Positions 55,008-62,136 of a stretch of DNA of 64,000 bases are shown here, in pieces. The number at the start of each line of letters is the position of its first letter. Positions within the stretch are counted from its first letter, which is position 1. The stretch is from Psychromonas aquimarina ATCC BAA-1526 (GTDB lineage Bacteria > Pseudomonadota > Gammaproteobacteria > Enterobacterales > Psychromonadaceae). The stretch spans positions 1-64,000 of the forward strand of contig NZ_AUAM01000025.1 of NCBI RefSeq assembly GCF_000428725.1, given 5' to 3'. The position numbers and the translations under genes are program-made. The notes beneath the pieces were generated by a model that did no database searches, was not told the DNA's origin, and saw only the letters and a list, made by a program, of their open reading frames with translations.

Positions 55008-55032
55008 TTTGCAAAAGGATTTGCATTATGCG
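55008..55032 (+). promoter_or_regulatory. Candidate enhancer motif, sypA promoter
   Basis: TTTGCAAAAGGATTTGCA followed by TTATGCG repeats the TTGCA theme, with a looser match than at sypH and sypI. It overlaps the end of the EEP gene and is about 80-100 bases upstream of the sigma-54 promoter. Confidence 0.4.
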
Positions 55033-55108
55033 AAAAAGCTTTAAAGACACACCTTAAAAACGCACACAAAAACACATAACAAACTGTTTTAATTGAATAA
55101 ACCACATT

Positions 55109-55124
55109 AGGCACGAACCCTGCA
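55109..55124 (+). promoter_or_regulatory. Sigma-54 promoter of the sypABCDE operon
   Basis: AGGCACGAACCCTGCA matches GGCACG-N4-cTGCA exactly, with GG-N10-GC spacing. The expected start is near 55135, ahead of the sypA ATG at 55161. Confidence 0.85.
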
Positions 55125-55160
55125 GTAACTCATCTATCTTCTCAGCAAATGGATGAAATT

Positions 55161-55514
55161 ATGAATATTGAACGGTTTGATACAGCTAAGAACAATCTCA
55201 TGGTTAAGTTAAGCGGTGAAATGGATGCCCTCGGGTGCAGTAAAATACGCCCGAATCTAGAAGAGATCACCACTCAAAACCACCATCATATAATCCTCGA
55301 TATCAGCAGCATCAGTTTTATCGACTCTTCGGGTATCGGCGCCATTGTATTTCTGTTTAAACGCCTTAAAGAACAAGGCCGTTCAATGGAAATAACCGGC
55401 GTACAGGGCCAGCCCCAGGAATTAATGACCTTACTGCGCATTGATTGTGCAATCCCTCTGACACCGGCCATAACCCCTGATGCACAGCAGGAGACAATAA
55501 GATGCGCGCATTAA
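55161..55514 (+). CDS. sypA: STAS-domain anti-anti-sigma-like protein, SypA-like
   Basis: A 117-residue single STAS domain: an N-terminal strand MNIERFDTAKNNLMVKL, then IILDISSISFIDSSGIGAIV. I start at 55161 rather than 55149, since this puts the conserved phosphoserine of FIDSSG at position 56, the residue number known for V. fischeri SypA. In that system unphosphorylated SypA is needed for biofilm. It overlaps sypB by 13 bases. The family is firm; the numbering match is strong support for identity. Confidence 0.9.
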   Translation: MNIERFDTAKNNLMVKLSGEMDALGCSKIRPNLEEITTQNHHHIILDISSISFIDSSGIGAIVFLFKRLKEQGRSMEITGVQGQPQELMTLLRIDCAIPLTPAITPDAQQETIRCAH

Positions 55515-56326
55515 TGGTCGTTTTATCTATAGCCGTTTTACTGGCGGCTTCGGGCTGTACAAACAGAGCCCCGAAAGGCCAGGGAGGGTTCGCTGAGCAT
55601 AATTTAAGCAGCATGCCGGAGCATCCAGTCGGGTTAGAAAACGCACTGTATTTCGAACAGCAGTTAAGCAGCAGACATTTAAATGCACTGCTGGCAGCCG
55701 GCGCAGATATCTGTTTTCCAGCATCTGTACGTACCGCTCAGATACGCCAGGCGCGTATTGCACGAGAACTGCAGGGAGGGCTAGACAGCGATGCTGCCGA
55801 CGATCTGATTATACAGCGCGATAAACTGAACCGCCTGGAGCGCCGCCTTAATTACGTACAGATGCAGGAAACCTGCCTGCCGGGTCAAAAAAGACAGTTA
55901 AAAGCGGCTGATCTTCTTCAGGCACAAGCAATGAGTAAAGAGCAGATAGAGCAAATAGAGTCGTTATTAAATAATAACAATCAGTTCGTTTTTAATTCAT
56001 CACAGCTTAATCCAAGATATATCGGCCAGCTGTCTGAAGTTACCCAGATGCTTCGCCCGCATCCGCAATATCACCTGAAACTCACCGGTCATGCTGACTC
56101 AAAAGGCAGTAAATCCGCTAACCTGAAACTGTCCCTCGAACGCGCTAGACAAGTAGAGCGTTATCTGCAGATATTCGGACTGAATCCCGGCAATATCCTT
56201 GTTAACGGCAGCGGCTCAGGCGATCCGTTATTTGCCGGCAGTGAGCCGCAGGTAAGACTGGTTAACAGACGTGTCACTATTGAGTTAATCAATACAAATC
56301 ATTCACAGCAGGAGGCTCAACAATGA
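55502..56326 (+). CDS. sypB: OmpA-family lipoprotein, SypB-like
   Basis: A 274-residue lipoprotein (lipobox LAASGC, Cys19) with a helical middle region rich in Gln, Arg and Leu. The C-terminal OmpA/Pal domain (about 160-265) carries KLTGHADSKGSKSANLKLSLERARQVERYL. This is the motif that grips peptidoglycan meso-diaminopimelate. It should anchor the export machine to the cell wall. The last four bases overlap sypC as ATGA. Confidence 0.88.
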   Translation: MRALMVVLSIAVLLAASGCTNRAPKGQGGFAEHNLSSMPEHPVGLENALYFEQQLSSRHLNALLAAGADICFPASVRTAQIRQARIARELQGGLDSDAADDLIIQRDKLNRLERRLNYVQMQETCLPGQKRQLKAADLLQAQAMSKEQIEQIESLLNNNNQFVFNSSQLNPRYIGQLSEVTQMLRPHPQYHLKLTGHADSKGSKSANLKLSLERARQVERYLQIFGLNPGNILVNGSGSGDPLFAGSEPQVRLVNRRVTIELINTNHSQQEAQQ

Positions 56327-58443
56327 TTATTAAAAAATTTAAAAGCTGTTTACTGCTGATTCTTTTTTTCCTTGTTCAACCGGATCTGCCTGCCTATACA
56401 CTGGATTACAAAATTCACAACGGAGATCTGCTGCAGATTTCACTGCCTGGAGAGCAGACCTTAAAAACACCTTTTCAGGTGGACAGGCAGGGGCGAATTA
56501 TCCTGCCTGAAGCAGGGGCGCTGCAGGTTGCCGGTTTGTCTATCAAAGAGATCACCTCTCTGGTCAGCAGTAAATTAGATAAGCTGTTTGTTGATATAGA
56601 AAATCTCAATGTCTACCTGCTCAAAAAACAGTTAATAATTAGTGTACGAGGTTATGTGGTTCAGCCTGGAGAGTTCACACTGCAGTCCGATGCCTCGATA
56701 CAGTTAGCTATTTATGCAGCCGGCGGGCTGCGTGCAGGCGCGCAACTGGATCGTATACAACTGATACGCGATAAAAACACTACGGTATTTAACTATAAGC
56801 AGTATCTGGACAGTGGTGATAGAACGCTGCTGCCGGAGCTTAAATCAATGGATGCCCTGTTTATTCCCGCTTCTCCAATGACCGGTAATGTTGAAGTCGA
56901 GTTTAATCCGGCAGAAATGGCTAATGCCGGTGATTCCGCTAATAATAGTGATGCAATCAAAGTGTTCGGCGAAGTTAATCGACCAGGCAGCTTTGCTTAT
57001 CGTGAATCAATGGATATTGTAGATCTTCTGATGGGCTCCGGCGGCGTGACACGCTACGCCGGTGTTGAACAAATCCGCGTGATTACCCGGGGCAGACCGG
57101 CTCTGTTTAATCTCAGAGAATACCTGGATACAGGTGATCAAAAACATCTGCCTAAGATTACCGCCGGAGCCACTGTCTTTGTACCGAAACAGCAGGAAGA
57201 AATTAAAAGCGGCGCACATATGGTTTATGTAATGGGAGAAGTCGCTAAACCAGGCGCTTATGAAAGTAAAAACGGCGCTACATTTATGGATATCCTGGCT
57301 AATGCAGGCGGTCCGACACGCTTCGCAGAATCCCGGCAGATACGTATTATTAAAGCAGATACCAGCATTGTCGCTTTTGACCTGAGCGCTTATACCGAAG
57401 GCGGCAGGGGCGGCAAACCACCAGCCATTTCACCCGGAGATGCGATATTTGTTCCCGAAAAAACTGATATGAATGAAAAGTCCTGGCTGAAAGTAACACC
57501 CAACCGTGCAGTCAGAGTGATCGGTGCAGTTATTCGTCCGGGGCGTATTGAGTGGTCCGATGAAATGTCACTACTGGATCTGCTCGCTCACGTTGGCGGT
57601 CCGACACCACGTGCGGATACCAGCAATATTGAGATAGTTATTCCACAAAAGAACGGTGCCGGCGAAGTTTATAATTTTGATTTAAACGCATTTCTCAAAC
57701 AAGGACAAAGTGATCAGAATCTGCCTGCTATCAAAGCCGGCAGCACTATTATGATCCAGGAACTGCCGCAGGACCCCAGCAATAATAAATCTCAATGGGT
57801 ACGCCAGTCATCTGAAAAGTCGATTTATATTTTCGGTCAGGTCGGTGCGCCGGGCCGTTATATGTTTTCCAATGAAATGAATTTTCTGGATATTCTTTCA
57901 GCGGCTGACGGCCCGACCGATCAGGCCGATCTGCGTAATATCCGTATCAATCATAGAGACAGTAAAAACAAAGGGGTGAGTAAACTGGACCTGGCACTGT
58001 ATTTTGAAACGGGTGATGACAGCTTACTGCCTATCGTGAAAACCGGCGATGCCATCTATATTCCAGAGAAAAACCGTATCTGGTTAGATCAGTCGAAAGA
58101 GAGCACGGTACGGGTATTAGGTGCGGTTAATAAACCCGGCCGCTACCGTTTCGATGACACTATGACCCTGCTGGATCTGCTGGCAGAAGCCGGCGGTACA
58201 GTGGAAGATGCTTATATTGAAAATATTACCGTGGTTAATTTGTCCTGCTGCAAAGACCAGGCGCGCAGCTTTGATCTCGGTGAATTCAGCCGCAGCGCCG
58301 CTTTTAATTATCTGCCGGTGCTGCGCGCAGGAGATACCGTATATATCCCCTATCGCAGTGAAAGTGCTTATGAGAAATTCCGCAACGGGCTGACTGACGT
58401 GATCCAGGTTGTTGCACTCGGTGCACTAATAGGACTTCTATGA
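56323..58443 (+). CDS. sypC: Polysaccharide export outer-membrane protein, multi-SLBB, SypC-like
   Basis: A 706-residue secreted protein, with a signal peptide ending near residue 24 (no lipobox). An N-terminal Poly_export domain (about 30-110) is followed by SLBB-type units. The units are marked by the repeated pattern G-x-V-x-x-P-G: VRGYVVQPGEF, VFGEVNRPGSF, VMGEVAKPGAY, VIGAVIRPGRI, IFGQVGAPGRY and VLGAVNKPGRY. It ends in a hydrophobic stretch. Wza is shorter and a lipoprotein, so this is the long SLBB class. Its stop overlaps the tiny ORF (TGATG). Confidence 0.88.
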   Translation: MIIKKFKSCLLLILFFLVQPDLPAYTLDYKIHNGDLLQISLPGEQTLKTPFQVDRQGRIILPEAGALQVAGLSIKEITSLVSSKLDKLFVDIENLNVYLLKKQLIISVRGYVVQPGEFTLQSDASIQLAIYAAGGLRAGAQLDRIQLIRDKNTTVFNYKQYLDSGDRTLLPELKSMDALFIPASPMTGNVEVEFNPAEMANAGDSANNSDAIKVFGEVNRPGSFAYRESMDIVDLLMGSGGVTRYAGVEQIRVITRGRPALFNLREYLDTGDQKHLPKITAGATVFVPKQQEEIKSGAHMVYVMGEVAKPGAYESKNGATFMDILANAGGPTRFAESRQIRIIKADTSIVAFDLSAYTEGGRGGKPPAISPGDAIFVPEKTDMNEKSWLKVTPNRAVRVIGAVIRPGRIEWSDEMSLLDLLAHVGGPTPRADTSNIEIVIPQKNGAGEVYNFDLNAFLKQGQSDQNLPAIKAGSTIMIQELPQDPSNNKSQWVRQSSEKSIYIFGQVGAPGRYMFSNEMNFLDILSAADGPTDQADLRNIRINHRDSKNKGVSKLDLALYFETGDDSLLPIVKTGDAIYIPEKNRIWLDQSKESTVRVLGAVNKPGRYRFDDTMTLLDLLAEAGGTVEDAYIENITVVNLSCCKDQARSFDLGEFSRSAAFNYLPVLRAGDTVYIPYRSESAYEKFRNGLTDVIQVVALGALIGLL

Positions 58444-58541
58444 TGAACAGCACCAGCCAGAATATTGAAGGTTCGCAAGCAGCACAGGTTTATTCAGCAT
58501 CTACTAATGACTCAGAGTCGGCAGCAGGAGTACTAAAATGA
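58443..58541 (+). CDS. 32-residue ORF between sypC and sypD
   Basis: Its ATG overlaps the sypC stop as TGATG and its stop overlaps the sypD start as ATGA. It begins MNSTSQNIEGSQAAQVYSAS, a partial echo of the next protein's start (MNIPYQNIEIEQVYSQ). It is either a duplicated relic of the sypD 5' end or a real translated linker. No independent evidence supports a function. Confidence 0.4.
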   Translation: MNSTSQNIEGSQAAQVYSASTNDSESAAGVLK

Positions 58542-59287
58542 ACATACCCTACCAGAACATCGAAATCGAACAGGTTTACTCGCAGGTTCTCGGCACCACC
58601 GGGCGCTCGATAGCTGTCTGCGCAGCAGATTCTGGAGAGGGAGTAACCAGCCTGGCTTTTGCATTAGCACAGCGCAACCTGCTTGCGGGACATTCAACAC
58701 TGCTGGTCGATCTCAACCTTTATCGTCCGGCGATACAAAGCCTGCTGAGTATTGATAACAGATCATTAAGCAGATCAGACAGTCGGGAAGTAACAACTCA
58801 ACTGATAAACAGCGAACTGTTAACGGCGCCGCAGCTTATCAGCTCTAGTGAAAGTCCGATTGTCCTGACCGGTATTACAGCACCGCTAAAACGCGAAAAT
58901 ATTATTAAACTGCGCCAGCCGGGTACGCTTGAGCAATGTATCAGCACCTGGCTGGAACACTATGATACGGTGATCCTTGATACCTCTCCTGTTAACCGCA
59001 TCAATGCGCAGAATATTCCGGCAGAGCGCGCAGCAGCCGCCTGTGATGGAGCCGTTTTAATTGTACTTGCCGGACATACTAATCAGGCGGCTGTCAGCGG
59101 CGCAGTGAATAAGCTCAATAGAGCAGGTGCACAGCTTTTAGGCTGTGTGCTTAATGACCGTGACAATCCATCATTAAAAAACGAATTACTACGTGAAACG
59201 GAGCGGCTGCCGGCGCTGTTCAGCCGCCTGAGCTGCTCTTTAAAAACGTTTCTTGTTAACAACCCTCTATTAACCCTGGAAATCTAA
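58538..59287 (+). CDS. sypD: CpsD/Wzc-type P-loop protein with altered Walker A, SypD-like
   Basis: A 249-residue cytoplasmic protein of the BY-kinase/MinD-like group. A Walker A-like segment, AADSGEGVTSLAFALAQ, has valine where the invariant lysine normally stands. Walker A' is LLVDLNLYRP, and Walker B is VILDTSPVN. The tail after the domain lacks the tyrosine cluster used for autophosphorylation. It may therefore bind rather than hydrolyse nucleotide, regulating the SypO/SypC export complex. It starts in ATGA with the tiny ORF. Confidence 0.82.
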   Translation: MNIPYQNIEIEQVYSQVLGTTGRSIAVCAADSGEGVTSLAFALAQRNLLAGHSTLLVDLNLYRPAIQSLLSIDNRSLSRSDSREVTTQLINSELLTAPQLISSSESPIVLTGITAPLKRENIIKLRQPGTLEQCISTWLEHYDTVILDTSPVNRINAQNIPAERAAAACDGAVLIVLAGHTNQAAVSGAVNKLNRAGAQLLGCVLNDRDNPSLKNELLRETERLPALFSRLSCSLKTFLVNNPLLTLEI

Positions 59288-59291
59288 CTAT

Positions 59292-60851
59292 ATGGATAAT
59301 CATTTATTCGAACTGCAGACATCCGTTACCCGGGAAACACCTCGTCAGCTTCGTCATGCTCTGGAAGCGGTATTAAAAGAGTCGGCGCTGCATGCATCAA
59401 CAGCTCAGCATATGCTGCTGTGCCTTTCTGAGTACGTAACAAATCTGCTGTTACATGCACAGCCGACACCCAGTCAGATCCGCATAACATTCAGCCGTGG
59501 TGCTCACGGCTGGCTGCTGGATATTTTTGATAACAGCCGTGCATGGGATCCGACAGAAAACCTTAATGATGATCTTTTAACTGAATTCAGTGAAATAGAG
59601 CAAGGCCGGGGCATTGCCCTGCTCCATGCTCAAAGTGATAAAATCAGCTACATTCCGGGGTGCTATGTTCAAGGCGGCCGTTATGTTAAAGGTAATAAGC
59701 CCAATCAGCTGCGCCTGCTGTGGAGATATCCAAAACAAAATAAACAGCAGACAATTCTTATAGTGGAAGACAATAACAGCCTGCGTTTACTCTATAAAAC
59801 TTATCTAACAGACACATTTAACGTAGTGACTGCTGCTAACGGCTATCAGGCTATTGAACAGTTAAAAACTGAGCAGATAGATCTGGTCTTATCCGATATA
59901 AAAATGCCGCTGATGAACGGGTTATCTCTGCGTAAAAAAATCAATCAGCACAGCAGCTGTGAACTGATTCCTTTTATTTTTCTTACCGGGGAAGAGGATG
60001 AGATAGTTCAGGAACAGGCTGCTGAACTGGGTATTGATGACTACCTGATAAAACCAGTAAATAAACCGCAGTTATTGAAAATTATCCAGCGTGTTATTGG
60101 GCGCTCGACACAGGTATATCAGCGCCTGACCGAGCGCATTGATAAACGCATCAGCGCTTCATTAAAACCCCGCCTGCCAGAGAATTCTCACGGCTGGCGC
60201 TTACAGGCGGCAAGCCGGAACACCGGCTCCGGTGGTGGAGATCTGCTTCTGCATAAGCGCTTTGAAGGTAAAACTCAGCTGCTGCTAAGCGATATTATGG
60301 GTCATGACGACAGCGCAAAATTCTTTTCTCATGCATACGGCGGCTATCTACATGGATTGATACAGTCGATGCACACCAGCTGCGGTCCAGCACAGCTGCT
60401 TGAACAACTGTCTAACTGCGCGATGCACGATCAACTGCTTTCACAGGTGACATTAACCTGCTGCTCGGTGCAGCTGTCATCCGGAGGAAATATAAGTGTC
60501 GCCAGTGCAGGGCACCCTGCCCCGCTGCTTATCTCACCGCAAAAGATCACAACATTAAAAACCGCGGGCATTTTACCGGGATTACTTGCAGATGCTCATT
60601 ATAAAAATACCGAGCTGACCGTTAATCAGGGCGAACGCATTGCCCTATATACAGACGGCCTTTTTGAGTCGGCAAACAGTAATGAAACCCGGATCAGACT
60701 GCAGACCCTGATAACCAAGGCACTGTTAGACACCCTTCATATTCCTATTGCACAGGCACTGCAGCAGGTAATGAAATTATTTGATGAAATCACAGGATCA
60801 CAGCCCAGTGACGATGCCCTGTTACTTTTAATAGAACCCATTGAGTCTTGA
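59292..60851 (+). CDS. sypE: HATPase-receiver-PP2C regulator, SypE-like
   Basis: A 519-residue three-domain regulator. An N-terminal RsbW-like kinase domain (about 10-140) has LCLSEYVTNLLLHAQ and EQGRGIALL. The central receiver (about 154-270) has phosphoacceptor D202 in VLSDIKMP. The C-terminal SpoIIE-type PP2C phosphatase (about 290-515) carries GGGDLLLH, LLLSDIMGHD, YTDGLFE and DDALLLLIE. In V. fischeri this architecture is unique to SypE, which phosphorylates and dephosphorylates SypA. The order and sypA partner upstream agree. Confidence 0.92.
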   Translation: MDNHLFELQTSVTRETPRQLRHALEAVLKESALHASTAQHMLLCLSEYVTNLLLHAQPTPSQIRITFSRGAHGWLLDIFDNSRAWDPTENLNDDLLTEFSEIEQGRGIALLHAQSDKISYIPGCYVQGGRYVKGNKPNQLRLLWRYPKQNKQQTILIVEDNNSLRLLYKTYLTDTFNVVTAANGYQAIEQLKTEQIDLVLSDIKMPLMNGLSLRKKINQHSSCELIPFIFLTGEEDEIVQEQAAELGIDDYLIKPVNKPQLLKIIQRVIGRSTQVYQRLTERIDKRISASLKPRLPENSHGWRLQAASRNTGSGGGDLLLHKRFEGKTQLLLSDIMGHDDSAKFFSHAYGGYLHGLIQSMHTSCGPAQLLEQLSNCAMHDQLLSQVTLTCCSVQLSSGGNISVASAGHPAPLLISPQKITTLKTAGILPGLLADAHYKNTELTVNQGERIALYTDGLFESANSNETRIRLQTLITKALLDTLHIPIAQALQQVMKLFDEITGSQPSDDALLLLIEPIES

Positions 60852-60896
60852 ATATTAAATACAGATCAAGTGTTTACGAATTATTAAGGAGCAACT

Positions 60897-61280
60897 ATGC
60901 TGTTTATAAATAATAAAAAAAAAGTACTTATCATTGATGATGATCGCACTCTGCTGAGGCAGGTTTCTTTCCACTTGAAAAAACACAGAGGTTTCGATAT
61001 CGTCATTTCAGATAATGGCAAAGACGGGCTGCTTAAAGCAGCTAAGCAGCGTCCGGATTTAATTATTCTCGACTGGACACTGCCGGATATTCAAGGAATC
61101 GATCTGCTCAGTAGACTTAAAAAGACACAAAAAACCAAAAATATTCCTGTTCTGATGTTCACCGGGCACAATAAAATCGGCGACGTAGAAGACGCCTTCG
61201 CACGGGGTGCCGACGCTTATATGTTCAAACCCTTCTCATTACAGAAGCTCGATGAAAAATCAAAAGGATTAATGAAATAA
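60897..61280 (+). CDS. Single-domain response regulator
   Basis: The 127-residue receiver domain has no output. Acidic pocket LIIDDDRTLL, phosphoacceptor in LILDWTLPDIQG, Thr/Ser switch in LMFTGHN and lysine in MFKP are intact. It lies where V. fischeri has sypF/sypG. A receiver-only protein might act as a phosphate sink or link between the hybrid kinase and other partners. AAGGAG lies 5-8 bases before the ATG. Confidence 0.88.
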   Translation: MLFINNKKKVLIIDDDRTLLRQVSFHLKKHRGFDIVISDNGKDGLLKAAKQRPDLIILDWTLPDIQGIDLLSRLKKTQKTKNIPVLMFTGHNKIGDVEDAFARGADAYMFKPFSLQKLDEKSKGLMK

Positions 61281-61328
61281 CAAGAACTTCAATAGATTTT
61301 AAAAAATAAGCCATAAAAGGATGCCACC

Positions 61329-62135
61329 ATGAAAAAGATTATCTTTACCTTTTTTCTGTTACTTTATTCGGCCTTCATTAGCGCACAGGAAAGCCTTACC
61401 TTCGGCATAGTACCGCAGCAGTCAGCCAGTAAACTGGCACAGTTATGGAACCCGATTTTTGAAGAAATAAGCCGTAAAAGCGGTATAAAAATAGATTTTG
61501 CAACCGCACCTGATATTCCCACCTTTGAAAAACGCCTGGCCGCCGGTGAATATGATATTGCTTATATGAACCCGTATCATTACGTTGTTTTTAATAAATC
61601 TGTCGGTTATCAGGCATTAGCAAAAGCACGAGATAAATCTATCAAGGGCATCATTGTTGTCGCTAAAAACAGTGAAATCAAAACACTCAATGATTTAGAA
61701 AATAGCACCTTAGCCTTCCCGGCACCGGCAGCTTTTGCCGCCAGCATACTGACTCAGTCTGACCTGGCTTCAGATCAAGTCACTTTTACTGCGAAATATG
61801 TTTCTTCACATGACTCTGTTTACCGCACCGTTGCTAAAGGTATTTATCCCGCAGGCGGCGGTGTTGTACGCACATTTAAAAATGTCGCACCGGAAATACG
61901 CGAACAGTTAAGAATTTTATGGACAACTAAGGGTTATACACCGCATGCGATTGCAGTCCACCCTAGAGTAAAAGCCGAAAACTCACAAAAAATTCAACAG
62001 GTTTTAACAACAATGGAAGAGCATGCAACGGGCAGAAAATTATTAAACAATATTAAGATAAAAGGTTTTGAAAGCGCAGAGGATTCCGACTGGAATGATA
62101 TCCGCGCACTGAAACTTACCCTGTTAAGCTATTAA
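61329..62135 (+). CDS. PhnD-like periplasmic binding protein
   Basis: A 268-residue secreted protein with a signal peptide ending at ISAQ. It carries the phosphate/phosphite/phosphonate-binding family layout: FGIVPQQSASKLAQLW, then an AGEYDIAYMNPYHYVVFN loop, ending in a helical region. No transporter gene is adjacent. The next gene, one base later, is a hybrid sensor kinase, so this protein probably acts as its ligand-binding sensor rather than for uptake. Confidence 0.88.
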   Translation: MKKIIFTFFLLLYSAFISAQESLTFGIVPQQSASKLAQLWNPIFEEISRKSGIKIDFATAPDIPTFEKRLAAGEYDIAYMNPYHYVVFNKSVGYQALAKARDKSIKGIIVVAKNSEIKTLNDLENSTLAFPAPAAFAASILTQSDLASDQVTFTAKYVSSHDSVYRTVAKGIYPAGGGVVRTFKNVAPEIREQLRILWTTKGYTPHAIAVHPRVKAENSQKIQQVLTTMEEHATGRKLLNNIKIKGFESAEDSDWNDIRALKLTLLSY

Positions 62136-62136
62136 T

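Larger units (their letters stand above)
53996..55044 (+). pseudogene. EEP (endonuclease/exonuclease/phosphatase) family protein, split by frameshift
   Basis: The frame from 53996 gives three N-terminal membrane helices and the first half of an EEP domain (KIAQLNIRYENPHL, FDVLVLQEA) but stops at 54679. The -1 frame continues the domain without loss from the A8 run at 54544-54551: ALHPAS, VIGDFNSTPWSANF, a YIDHCLVSD segment and GSDHLLLLTEL, ending at 55044. All catalytic residues survive. A -1 slip on A-AAA-AAA would restore about 349 residues. It could be a recent lesion, a sequence error, or programmed slippage. It lies within the syp operon. Confidence 0.8.

Noticed and set aside
55149-55160. 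ATG four codons upstream of the chosen sypA start
   Set aside because: A GGA ribosome site and the Ser56 numbering of V. fischeri SypA favour 55161, although the upstream ATG cannot be excluded.
58477-58493. GG-N10-GC spaced sequence in the tiny ORF before sypD
   Set aside because: The flanks lack the TGGCAC and TTGCA cores and it lies inside a tightly coupled operon; judged a chance match.
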